Of a stretch of 64,000 bases of DNA, positions 1-11,705 are shown piece by piece. This DNA is from Posidonia oceanica (taxonomy: Eukaryota; Streptophyta; Magnoliopsida; Alismatales; Posidoniaceae). Each line of letters begins with the position of its first letter. The stretch's first letter is position 1. The notes below the pieces were generated by a model. The model saw only the letters and a list, made by a program, of their open reading frames with translations, ran no database searches and was not told the DNA's origin. The stretch lies in NCBI GenBank assembly GCA_037176725.1, contig JAZBRS010000074.1:60082001-60146000 (forward strand), written 5' to 3'. A program made the translations under genes and the position numbers.

Positions 1-2889
1 TATCTCTTCTCAATCTTATTCCTATTTTTATCTTATTTTTAGCAATTTCCTTGACTTTCAAAAAATTATTTTCTTTCAACTCCTCTCTTTCCCTTTTATT
101 CCTCCTTTTTTCCCTTTTCTTCTTCCTTCTCCTTTTCTTTTTCTCTCTCTTGCTAAGTCCCTAAAAAATCCTTAAAATCCTCTAAAACTCTAAAACAAAA
201 GGGAAACAAACCAAAACCCTAAGAAAAATAATTAAAAATATTAAGCAAAACAATTAAAAACCTAAACCCAACTAAATCTAGCTAAAATGGAAAACCAAGA
301 ATGCAAGCTAAAAAATGCAAAACAAATCAAAAGAAAATGCTGTAAAATCAAGGAGAAAACCGAAATGTAATCAAAACAGCTAAAAGTAAAATCCTATTAA
401 AAACAACCAAGAAAACAAACCCTAAAAGAAAGAAAACACTTAAGAAATGCAAGGGCTAATAATTAAGATGGAAAAACCTAACTTAACAACTCTCAAAAGA
501 AAAATTGAAAACATAATTAAAAAATAATAAAACAAACAATCAAAATTTAAGAACAGCTAATTAAAAACTTAACAAGAATACCTAACCTAAGAAAAAAAAT
601 GCTAAAAGAATTTAACAAATGAAATTAAGAAAAAGCAAATCAAAGGAAACTTAAGGAAAAAGGATCAAGATTAAAATCTAAAACTCACCACTAATTAATC
701 TAAAAAAACAAACCTTAAAAAATCCTAATTAACATCCCAAGTACTTAACAAGAAAAACATAATGAAAAAAAAAACAACTTAAAAGGCTTAACAAACATTT
801 AATCAAAATAAAAAACAAATCAAAAACAAAGAAAACCCTTAAAACCCTAATCAAATCCAAAATCCCTCTAAACCTAATTAACTAACCAAAAACGATCATT
901 AAAAAATTTAATCAAGGTCCTAACTTAAAATATAATCACTCTAATAATTTTACCCATTTTTATTTTATTTTTATCCAATTTATTTCTCCTCTCTTTCCCT
1001 TCCATTTCTCCCTTTCTTCCTATTTCTCCTTCTTTTTCTCCTACTGGGCCCAGTCCGGCCCGTTCCACCTTCTTTCTTTTCTTTCTTTTTCTCTTTTCAG
1101 CTTGCGGCCCGGCCCGCGCCTTCAGCCCTCTTCCTCCTTCCTTCTTCTTCCTCTCCCGCCTTCCTCTGATTTCTCTGCATCTTCTGCCATCCGTCAGCTC
1201 CTGCGGTCGACAGCGTCGTCCTCGCGCCTAGCCTCCTGGCACGCCTCGCACGCCTCCTGCGCAAGCCAGACCGGCGTGCACCGAACTCTGCCCGTGCGCC
1301 TGCCACGCCTGCTCCGAGCCTCTACTGGCTGCCAGAAGACCTGCAGGTGCAATGGCGCGGGAGCGAGCAAAAAGACCAGGATTTTCACCTCCCAGGTTCA
1401 GAGGGAGACAGACATCTTCTTCACGCCCCTAGCCTGAGAGAGGAGAGAGGAGAATTCGCCCCAGCTCCACCAAGAACTTCAGGACCTCCTTCCCTCCCGT
1501 TCGTGTGAAACCAGAAGCTCCATCTCCTCCGAAACCGCCCAGCATTCACCCCCCAATCTCACCCGGAACTCCACGACTTCAGCCCTCCATTCCTCACCCA
1601 ATTCCGCTCAGTAACCACCCCCGAACCACCTGGAATTCCGGCAGCAACCCAACTCAACCTTCTCCAAAATTCCCAACTCTTCAGCCCATCGAATCCTTCC
1701 GAACTCTACCACTGAACTCCCCAGAACCCCAGCTCTCCAACGCACCCGAGTTCCAGCCTTAACTCCCGCCACAACCACAGCCATCCACTTCAAACACCTG
1801 CGGCCAGCTTCACCAGAAATCAGCGCAGAGACCAATCTTCAAACCCGGTCCACCACCGACCCTTCCAAGTACCCATACACCTTCCCCGAACCTCTAGAAG
1901 CCCACCGGAGCCTCCTGTTCGGCCCGAGGAGCAGCGCAGACCTCCTCCCACCTCCGGCGGTTCTCATTGAACCCAAAACACCCTTTTTCTCCCACCGGCT
2001 GTAGAACTCCTGTCCGAGCGCCCAACAAGCACCGGAGCGATCCCAGGAGCCGATCCCGACGTCTGCCTGCCACCGACGACGCTTCCAGAGCTCAGGCCAG
2101 TCCCGCCGACTCCTACAGGACCGACCCACGTCGGGGGACCGATCCAGACGCCAGAACAGGTCCATCCTCAATGCACAGTAATCATTTAAATGCATATTTT
2201 ACTTATAAAATTGCATTTTAGACCCTGCATGTTTGGAAAATTGCATATAGGTCCCCCATCTGCATTCCCAGACCCACTAGACCCCTGTTTTGCTGGAAAA
2301 ATTGTATTTTGGACCCTAATGATTTTAAAATTGCATTTCAACTTGCCACATGATTCAAAACTTGCCCTGATGCATATTCATCTTGTAAAATTGCATTTTA
2401 AACCTTGCCTTTCGTAAAATTGCATGCAGACCCTCTTTTTTCCAAAATCCTTGCATGAAAGCCCCAAGCTTTTCAAAATCTCTGCATTTAGACCCCCATC
2501 TTTTAAAAAATTTGCACTTAAATTCCCAATTTTTTGAAAAATCACCCTTAAGCCGTTTCTTGCATTCTGCATGCATTGCATTCTTGCATTTTGCATCCTT
2601 TGCACACACTTAAGCGTCATTAGCTCCCATTCACAAGGGAGGACCTGTTTCGCACACCCCTAGGCCCTCCTGTACACTTAGATCCATTCTTCTCTCCTGT
2701 TTTGGCCCCTCTGCCTTGAAGCTGGAATATCTCCCGATCTAGCCGTTGGATCTTCTCAAGTAAGCTGCCAGGACGACCCCGGCGGAGCGCTCTTCAGCAT
2801 GGACTAATCGGATTCCAGATCAGGCCCCAGATTTCCCAGGTAAGCCCTCCTGAACTTCAGTAGCATTGTTTGCATACCATTCGCATTGC

Positions 2890-3320
2890 ATGGCTTTCGC
2901 GCGCTTCCTCTCGCTTTGTTTTCTTGCACTGTTTTGCGTGCCCCTTATTTTCTCTCACCGTTTTGCGTGCCGCTTTGTTTTCTCGCACCGTTTTGTGTGC
3001 TACTTTATTTTCTTGCACCATTTTGCGTGCCGCCTTGTTTTCTTGCACCGTTTTGCGTGCCGCCCATATTTTCCCACTCCGTTTTGCGTGTCGCTTTGTT
3101 TTCTTGCACCATTTTGCGTGCTGCTCTGTTTTCTCACACTGTTTTGCATGCCGCTTTATTTTCTTGCACCGTTTTGCGTGCTGCTTTGTTTTCTTGCCCT
3201 ATTTTGCATTCCTGTTTCCTTTCTCGCATCGTTTCGCGTGTCGACCTTATTTCTTGCATCATTTTGCGTTTCTACCTCGTTTCCCGCACCGTTTTGCGTG
3301 TTTTACGTTGTTTCCTCTCA
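2890..3320 (+). repeat. 30-bp minisatellite inside LTR copy A
   Basis: About fourteen head-to-tail variants of a 30-bp unit of the form TTTTGCGTGCCGCTTTGTTT plus TCTCGCACCG. The period is a multiple of three, so three overlapping frames stay open and encode 10-residue repeats; this looks like a periodicity artefact rather than a gene. The same minisatellite, reverse complemented, is in the other three LTR copies. Confidence 0.85.
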
Positions 3321-3607
3321 CATGTCGCCCGCATTGCATGATTTCACCACTGTTTTGTTTTATCGCCTACATCTGCATATAGGACGGTGATGCTTACTGC
3401 GTGGAGTTCTCACGAGCCAGGTTTCGCCCGGTTCGGAACATAGACAGCGTTGCTGAGCACTTAGATTGCACGTTTACTTTCTTGCATTGCTTTCCATCAC
3501 TTAGAGCACACCCTTGAGCATTTTGATAGGCATTCATTGGCACTTAGGCATTCAAAGTCTGCATTTCCCCGCATATGCGAGCGTAAGCCTAGAAAGACCG
3601 ATTCTCG

Positions 3608-3652
3608 AGCGTGTCGGGGGTGCCTAACACCTTCCCCACACGTAACAGGAGT
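3608..3652 (+). other. Conserved LTR block GGTGCCTAACACCTTCCCC in copy A
   Basis: This block is almost unchanged in all four LTR copies here (complement near 12010-12055, 31867-31911 and 61195-61240) while flanking LTR sequence varies. I recall a very similar string in LTRs of other plant Tat/Ogre-type elements, but cannot search. It may be part of the R/U5 signals; its function is not known to me. Confidence 0.6.
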
Positions 3653-4013
3653 CCTTGCCCTCTCTCTTGGCCCGCAATGACCATATTGCCCTTGTCCTAG
3701 GCACGAGTCACATCATTTGCATTCGTTTGCATCTCTTTTCTTCTGCATTGCCTTGCATTGCATCTTTTGCTTGGTTTTGCGTGATTATTCACGCATTTCC
3801 CCGGTTTTCCTTGTCTCCCGATCTAATAGACTTGGTGACGACTCCAATTTTGTCTTATCTTCTTCTTTTCTCCCCCTTCTTTCCTCTTTTAAATGTTTTC
3901 GAGTTAAGTCTTCCTTCTCGGACATAGCCGCTAATAGTGAACTTGATTCTGATCGGTGCACATTAGCTTTGGCAATGTGTATGGACGATCTGAACACCGG
4001 GATTACTACACCT

Positions 4014-7000
4014 GGTGGTCCGGTCTTGATCAGGCTTGCACTTATCATTCCTGACCACATCCTGGTCTTGGTAGGGCTTGCACCAATCATTCCAGGCGGT
4101 CCTGTCATGATAAGGCTTGCACTTATCATTCCTGACCTCTTCCTGGTCTTGAGAGGGCTTGCCCTTAGCATTCCTGGTGGTCCGGTCATGATACGGCTTG
4201 CACTTATCATTCCTGACCTCTTCTAGGTAATGGTAGGGCATGCACCAATCATTACTAGCGGTCCGGTCTTGATATGGCTAGCACTTATCATTCCGGGCCT
4301 CTTCCTGGACTTGATATGGCTTGCACCTATCATTCCAGGTGGTCCGGTTTTGATAAGGCTTGCACTTATCATTCCTGACCTCTTCCAGGTCTTGATAGGG
4401 CTTGCACCTATCATTCTTAGCGGTCCGGAATTGATAAGGCTTGCACTTATCATTCCTGACCTCTTCCTGGTCTTGATAGGGCTTGCACCTATCATTCCTG
4501 GCGGTCCGGTCTCGATAAGGCTTGCACTTATCATTCCCGACCGCTTCCTGGTCTTGACAGGGCAATGACCTATCATTCCTGGCGGTCTAGTCTTGGTAAG
4601 GCTTGCTCTTATCATTCCTGAGCACTTCTTGGTCTTGTTAGGGATTGCACCTACCATTCCTGGCGATCCAGTCTTAATAAGGCTTGCACTTATCATTCAG
4701 ACCTCATCCTGGTCTTGGTAGTGATTGCATCTATCCTTCCTGGTGGTCCGGTCGTGATAAGGCTTGCTCTAATCATTCCTGACCTCTCCCTGGTCATGGT
4801 TGGGCTTGCATCTATCATTCCAGGCGGTCTGGTTGTGATTTGGCATGCACTTATCATTCCTGACCTCTTCTAGGTCTTGATAGGGCTAGCACCTATCATT
4901 CCTAGAGCTCTGGTCTTGGAAAGGCTCGCACTTATCATTCCTGACATCTTCTCGGTCGTGAAAAGGCTTCACTTATCATTCCAGGACTCTTCCTGGTCTT
5001 GATAGGGCTTGCACCTATCAGTCCTGGCTGTCCGGTCATGATAAGGCTAGCTCTTATCATTCCAGAACTCTTCCTAGCCTCCTCCTAGTCTAGATAGGGG
5101 TTGCACCTATCAATCCTGGCGGTCCGGACATGATAAGGCTTGCCCTTATCATTCCTGACCTCTTCCTGGCATCATCCTGGTTTTGATTGGGCTTGCACCA
5201 ATCATTCCAGGTGGTCTAGTCTTGATAAGGCTTGCACTTACCATTCCTGACCTCCTCCTGGTCTTGGTAGGGCTTACAACTAACATTCCAGCGGTTCGGT
5301 CTTGATAAGGCAAGCACATATCATTCCTGACGTCTTCCTGGTCATGATAGGGCTAGCACTTCTCATTCCTGGCGGTCCGGTCATGATACGGCTTGCACTT
5401 ATCATTCCTGAGCTCTTCCTGGTCATGGTAGGGCTTGCACCTATCATTCCTGGTGGTCCGGTATTGATAAGGCTTGCACTTATAATTCTTGACCTCTTCC
5501 TGGTCTTGAAATGGCTTGCACCTATCACTCCTGGCAGTCCGGTCTTGATAAGGCTTGCACATAACATTCCTGACCACTTCCTGATCTTGATAGGGCTTGC
5601 ACCAATCATTCCTGGCAGTCCGGTCCTGATAAGGCTTGCACTTATCATTCCAGACCTCTTCCAAGTCATGATAGGGCTTGCACCTATCATTCCTGGTGGT
5701 CCGGTCTTGATAAGGCTTGCACCTATCATTCCTGACATCTTCTTGGTCTTGATAGGGCTTGCACCTATCATTCCTGGCGGTCCGGTCTTGATAATGCTTG
5801 CACTCGTAAATATTGACCAATTCCTGGTCTTGACAGGGCTTGCAACAATTATTCTTGGCTGTCTGGTCTTGACAAGGCTTGCTCTTATCATTCCTGAACA
5901 CTTCCTGGTCTTGGTAGGGCACACACCTTTCATTGCTGACGGTTCGGTCAGGATAAGGCTTGCACTTATCATTCCTGACCTCTTCCTAGTGATGATAGGG
6001 CTTGCACCTATCATACCTAGCGGTCCGGTCATGATAAGGCTTGCACCTATCTTTCCTGACCTCTTCCTGGTCTGGGTAGGGCATGCACCATTCATTCCTG
6101 GCAGTCCAGTCATGATAAGGCTTCCACTTATCGTTCCTGACCTCTTCTTGGTCTTGGTAGGGCATGCACCAATCGTTCCTGGCAGTCCAGTATTGATAGG
6201 GCATGCACTTACCATTCCCGAACTCTTCTTGGTCTTGATAGGGCTTGCACCTATCATTCCTGGTGACCTGAACTTGATAAGGCATGCACTTATCATTCCG
6301 ACCTCTTCCTGGTCATGGTAGGGCTTGCACCCATCATTCCTGGCGGTCCGGTCGCGATAAGGCTTGCACTCATCATTCTTGACCTCTCCCTAGTCTTGGT
6401 AGGGCTTGCATCTATCATTCCGCGCGGAACGGTAGTGATAAGGCTCGCACTTATAATTCCTGACTTCTTCCTAATCTTGATAGGGCTTGCACCTATCGTT
6501 CCTAACGGTCTGGTCTTGATGAGGCTCGCACTTATCATTCCTGATCTCTTCCCGGTCTTGAAACAACTTCTACTTATCATTCCTGACATCTTCCCGTTCT
6601 TGAAAAGGCTTGCATTTATCATTCCAGGCATCTTCCTGGTCTTGATAGGGATTCCACCTATCAGTCCATGCCGTTCGGTCATGATTAGGCTTGCACTTAT
6701 CATTCCTGAACTCTTCCTAGCCTCTTCCTGGTCGAGATAGGGGTTGCACCTATCATTCCTGGCGGTCTGGTCATGATAAGGCTTGCACTTATCATTCCTG
6801 ACCTCTTCCTGGCCTCTTCCTAGTCTTGATTGGGCATGCACCTATCTTTCCTGGAGGTCCGGTCCTGATAAGGCATGCACTTATCATTCCTGACCTTTTC
6901 CTGGTCTTGGTAGGGCTTGCACCTAACATTCCAGGCGGTCCTGTCTTGATAAGGCTTGCACTTATCATTCCTGACCTCTTCCTGGTCGTCAGAGGGCTTG

Positions 7001-10000
7001 CACCTATCATTCCAGGTGGTCCGGTCTTGATACGACTTGCACTTATCATTCCTGACCTCTTCCTGCTCATGGTAGGGCTTGCACCAATCATTCCTAGGGT
7101 CCGGTCTTGATATGGCTTGCACTTCTCATTCTTGGCCTTTTCTTGGACTTGATAGGGCTTGCACCTATCATTCCCAGTGGTCCGGTCTAGATAAGGCTTG
7201 CGCTTATCATTCCTGTCCTCTTCCAGGTCTTGATCGGGCTTGCAGCTATCATTCCTAGCGGTCCGGAATTGATAAGGCTTGCACTTATCATTCTAGACCT
7301 CTTCCTGGTCTTGATTGGGCTGGCACCTACCATTCCTACCGGTCCGGTCTTGATAAGGCTTGCACTTATCACTCCCAACCTCATCCTGGTCTTGGTCGGG
7401 CTAGCACCTATCATTCCAGGCGATCCAGTCATGATAAGGCTTGCACTTATCATTCCTGACCTCTTCCTGGTCTTGAGAGGCCTTGCACCTATCATTCCTG
7501 GTGGTCCGGTCTTGATACGGCTTGCACTTATCATTCCAGACCTCTTCCTGATAATGGTAGGGCTTGCACCAATCATTCCTAGTGGTCCGGTCTTGAAATG
7601 GCTTGCACTTATCATTCCTGGCCTCTTCCTGGACTTCTTAGGGCTTGCACCTATCATTCCTGGTAGTCCGGTTTTGATAAGGCTTGCACTTATCTTTCCT
7701 GACCTCTTCCAGGTCTTGATAGGGCTTGCACCTGTCATTCCTAGCGGTCCAGAATTGATAAGGCTTGCGCTTATCATTCCTGACCTCTTCCTGGTCTTGA
7801 TAGGGCTTGCACCTATCATTCCTGGCGGTCCGGTCTCGATAAGGCTTGCACTTATCATTCCTAACCTCTTCCTGGTCGTGAGAGGGCATGTACCTATCAT
7901 TCCAGGTAGTCCGGTCTTGATACGGCTTGCACTTATCATTCCTGACCTCTTCCTGCTCATGGTAGGGCTTGCACCAATCATTCCTAGGGTCCGGTCTTGA
8001 TATGGCTTGCACGTATCATTCCTGGCCTCTTCCTGGACTTGATAGGGCTTGCACCTATCATTCCCGGTGGTCCGGTCTAGATAAGGCTTGCACTTATCAT
8101 TCCTATCCTCTTCCAGGTCTTGATCGGGCTTGTAGCTATCATTCCTAGCGGTCCGGAATTGATAAGGCTTGCACTTATCATTCCTGACCTCTTCCTGGTC
8201 TTGATTGGGCATGCACCTATCATTCCTGGTGGTCCGGTCTTGATCAGGCTTGCACTTATCATTCCTGACCTCATCCTGGTTTTGGTAGGGCTTGCACCAA
8301 TCATTCCAGGCGGTCCTGTCATGATAAGGCTTGCACTTATCATTCCTGACCTCTTCCTGGTCTTGAGAGGGCTTGCCCTTATCATTCCTGGTGGTCCGGT
8401 CTTGATACGGCTTGCACTTTTCATTCCTGACCTCTTCCTGGTAATGGTAGGGCTTGCACCAATCATTCCTAGCGGTCCGGTCTTGATATGGCTAGCACTT
8501 ATCATTCCGGGCCTCTTCCTGGACGTGATGTGGCTTGCACCTATCATTCCAGGTGGTCCGATTTTGATAAGGCTTGCACTTATCATTCCTGACCTCTTCC
8601 AGGTCTTGATAGGGCTTGCACCTATCATTCCTAGCGGTCCGAAATTGATAAGGCTTGCATTTATCATTCCTGACCTCTTCCTGGTCTTGATAGGGCTTGC
8701 ACCTATCATTCCTGGCGGTCCGATCTCGATAAGGCTTGCACTTACCATTCCCGACCGCTTCCTGGTCTTGACAGGGCTTTGACCTATCATTCCTGGTGGT
8801 CCAGTCTTGGTAAGGCTTGCTCTTATCTTTCCTGAACACTTCTTGGTCTTGTTAGGGATTGCACCTACCATTCCTGGCGATCCGGTCTTAATAAGGCTTG
8901 CACTTATCATTCAGACCTCATCCTGGTCTTGGTAGTGATTGCATCTATCATTCCTGGTGGTCCGGTCGTGATAAGGCTTGCTCTAATCATTCCTGACCTC
9001 TCCCTGGTCATGGTTGGGCTTGCATCTATCATTCTTGGCGGTCTGGTTGTGATATGACTTGCACTTATCATTCCTGACCTCTTCCAGGTCTTGATAGGGC
9101 TAGCACCTATCATTCCTAGAGGTCTGGTCTTGGAAAGGCTCGCACTTATCATTCCTGACATCTTCTCGGTCTTGAAAAGGCTTCACTTATCATTCCAGGA
9201 CTCATCATGGTCTTGATAGGGCTTGCACCTATCAGTCCCGGCTGTCCGGTCATGATAAGGCTAGCTCTTATCATTCCAAAACTCTTCCTAGCCTCCTCCT
9301 AGTCTAGATAGGGGTTGCACCTATCAATCCTAGCGGTCCGGTCACGATAAGGCTTGCCCTTATCATTCCTGACCACTTCTTGGCATCTTCCTGGTCTTGA
9401 TTGGGCTTGCACCTATCATTCTTGGTAGTCCGGTCTTCATAAGACTTGCACTTATCATTCCTGACCTCTTCCTGGTCTTGGTAGGGCTTACACCTATCAT
9501 TCCAGCGGTCCGGTCTTGACATATCATTCCTGACGTCTTCTTGGTCATGATAGGGGTAGCTCTTCTCATTCCTTGCGGTCCGGTCTTGATACGGCTTGCA
9601 CTTATCATTCTTGAGCTCTTCCTGGTCTTGGTAGGGCTTGCACCTATCAATCCTGGCGGTCTGGTATTGATATGGCTTGCACTAATAATTCCTGACCTCT
9701 TCCTGCTCTTGAAATGGCTTGCACCTATCATTCCTGGCGGTCCGGTCTTGATAAGGCTTGCACTTAACATTCCTGACCACTTCCTGATCTTGATAGGGCT
9801 TGCACCTATCATTCCTAGCAGTCCGGTCCTGATAAGGCTTGCACTTATCATTCCAGACCTCTTCCAAGTTATGACAGGGCTTGCACCTATCATTCCTGGT
9901 GGTCTGATCTTGATATGGCATGCACCTATCATTCCTGACATCTTCCTGGTCTTGATAGGGCTTGCACCTATCAATCCTGGTAGTTCGGTCTTGATAAGGC

Positions 10001-11705
10001 TTGCACTTGTAATTCCTGACCTATTCCTGGTCTTGATAGGGCTTGCAACTACTATTCTTGGCTGTTCGGTCTTGACAAGGCTTGCACTTATCACTCATGA
10101 ACTCTTCCTGGTCTTGGTAGGGCTCACACCTATCATTGCTGGCGGTCCGGTCATGATAAGGCTTGCACTTATCATTCCTGACCTCTTCCTAGTCATGATA
10201 GGGCTTGCACCTATCATAACTAGCGGTCCGATCATGATGAGGCTTGCACTTATCTTTCCTGACATCTTCCCGGTCTTGGTAGGGCATGCACAATTCATTC
10301 CTGGCGGTCCAGTCATGATAAGGCATGCGCTTATTGTTCCTGACCACTTCATGGTCTTGGTAGGGCATGCACCAATCTTTCCTGGTGGTCCAGTATTGGT
10401 AGGGCTTGCACTTACCATTCCTGAACTCTTCTTGGTCCTGATTGGGCTTGCACCTATCATTCCTGGCGATCCGAACTTCATAAGGCATGCACTTATCATT
10501 CAGACCTCTTCCTGGTCATGGTAGGGCTTGCACCTATCATTCCTGGCGGTCCGGTCGTGATAAGGCTTGCACTTATCATTCCTGACCTCTCCCTGGTCTT
10601 GGTAGGGCTTGCATCTATCATTCTGGGCGGTACAGTAGTGATAAGGCTTGCACTTATAATTCCTGACCTCTTCCAAGTCTTGATAGGGCTTGCACCTATC
10701 GTTCCAAGCGGTCTGGTCCTGATAAGGCTCGCACTTATCAATCCTGATCTCTTCCCGGTCTTGAAACGGCTTTTACTTATCATTCCAGATATCTTCCCGA
10801 TTTTGAAAAGGCTTGCACTTCTCATTCTAGGCCTCTTCCTGGTCATGATAGGGCTTGCACCCATCAGTCCAGGTTGTTCGATCTTGATTAGGCTTGCACT
10901 TATCATTCCAGAACTCTTCCAAGCCTCTTCCTGGTCGAGATAGGGGTTGCACCTATCATTCCTGGCGGTCCTGTCATGGTAAGGCTTGCACAAACCATTC
11001 CAGACCTCTTCCTGGCCTCTTCCTGGTCTTGATTGGGCATGCACCTATCTTTCCTGGTGATCCGGTCATGATAAGGCTTGCACTTATCATTCCTGACCTC
11101 TTCCTGGTCTTGTTAGGGCTTGCACCTTACATTCCAGGCGGTTCTGTCTTGATAAGGCTTGCACTAATCATTCCTGACCTCTTCCTGGTCTTGAGAGGGC
11201 ATGCACCTATCATTCCAGGTGGTCCGATCTCGATACGGCTTGCACTTATCATTCCTGACCTCTTCCTGGTAATGGTAGGGCTTGCACCAATCATTCCTAG
11301 TGGTCCGGTCTTGATATGGCTTGCACTTATCATTCCTAGCCTCTTCCTGGACTTCTTAGGGCTTGCACCTATCATTCCAGGTGGTCCGGTTTTGATAAGG
11401 CTTGCACTTATCATTCCTGACCTCTTCCAGGTCTTGATAGGGCTTGCACCTATCATTCCTAGTGGTCCGGAATTGATAAGGCTTGCGCTTATCATTCCTG
11501 ACCTCTTCCTGGTCTTGAAATGGCTTGCACCTGTCATTCCTGGCGGTCCAGTCTTGATAACGCTTGCACTTATCATTCCTGACCGCTTCCTGGTCTTGAT
11601 AGGGCTTTGACCTTTCATTCCTGGTAGTCCAGTCTTGGTAAGGCTTGCTCTTATCATTCTTGAACACTTCTTGGTCATGTTAGGGATTGCACCTACCATT
11701 CCTGG
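4014..11705. repeat. Higher-order repeat of about 4.2 kb in array 1
   Basis: Rare unit variants recur in the same order about 4.2 kb apart. A variant with GATCAGG and ACCTCATCCTGG occurs at 4014 and again at 8229. A short-unit junction, ATTCAGACCTCATCC, occurs at 4694 and 8908, and a related junction at 6294 and 10497. The spacing is close to 52 x 81 = 4212 bp. A second, nested duplication of about 890 bp (11 units) pairs 7091 with 7981, sharing the shortened TTCCTAGGGTCCGG. The array has therefore grown by segmental duplication or unequal exchange on at least two scales. Confidence 0.8.
11701..11705. repeat. Target site duplication CCTGG, left
   Basis: CCTGG lies immediately left of the LTR terminus TGTAGC and is repeated at 37147-37151 immediately after the other LTR's terminus TCAACA. 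Removing the element plus one CCTGG restores a normal satellite unit (...CATTCCTGG then CGATCCAGTC), as found uninterrupted near 4655-4672. Confidence 0.95.

Larger units (their letters stand above)
1..4010 (+). mobile_element. LTR of the Ty3/gypsy family, copy A (left end outside window)
   Basis: On the + strand this is the reverse complement of the LTRs at 11706-15702 and 31573-37146. Positions 1-1000 (A-rich) match the complement of about 35700-36600, 1030-1150 match about 35480-35600, 2640-2860 match about 13000-13230, and 3600-3960 match the LTR terminus. It ends GGGATTACTACA at 4010 (GGGATCGCTACA in the intact LTRs) and is followed at once by CCTGG and the satellite, so this is the 3' end of a 3' LTR or solo LTR inserted in the satellite. 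It lacks most of the 700-bp A-rich stretch seen at 33480-34150. An extra 44 bp (3957-4000) interrupts the terminus. It is more diverged from the element's LTRs than those are from each other, so it is probably an older insertion. Confidence 0.88.
4011..11705. repeat. Satellite array 1, 81-bp unit (42+39 bp half-units)
   Basis: About 7.7 kb (about 95 units) of head-to-tail repeats. One half-unit is 42 bp (around GATAAGGCTTGCACTTATC, then ATTCCTGACCTCTTCCTGGTC) and the other 39 bp (around GATAGGGCTTGCACCTATC, then ATTCCTGGCGGTCCGGTC). The 81-bp spacing was checked at 5385, 5466, 5547 and 5628, with the half-unit at 5427. Each half has a TGATARG/CYTATCA inverted repeat around the loop GCTTGCA. 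Since 81 is divisible by three and the unit lacks stops in several frames, long ORFs appear on both strands; they are annotated here as repeat, not genes. The array breaks off at 11705 only because the retrotransposon is inserted there; its next base is 37152. Confidence 0.95.

Noticed and set aside
2866..3390. Three overlapping cysteine/phenylalanine-rich ORFs in copy A
   Set aside because: These are translations of the 30-bp minisatellite in three phases.
4011..4040. Reading copy A as a 5' LTR of an element whose body is the satellite
   Set aside because: No primer binding site follows its terminus; satellite plus CCTGG follow directly, as at an insertion edge. Kept only as a weak alternative in the edge-structure finding.
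4011..11705. CRISPR-like pattern of short repeats and spacers
   Set aside because: The 'spacers' are the other half-unit of a tandem satellite and are themselves repeated; the genome is eukaryotic and no cas genes are present.
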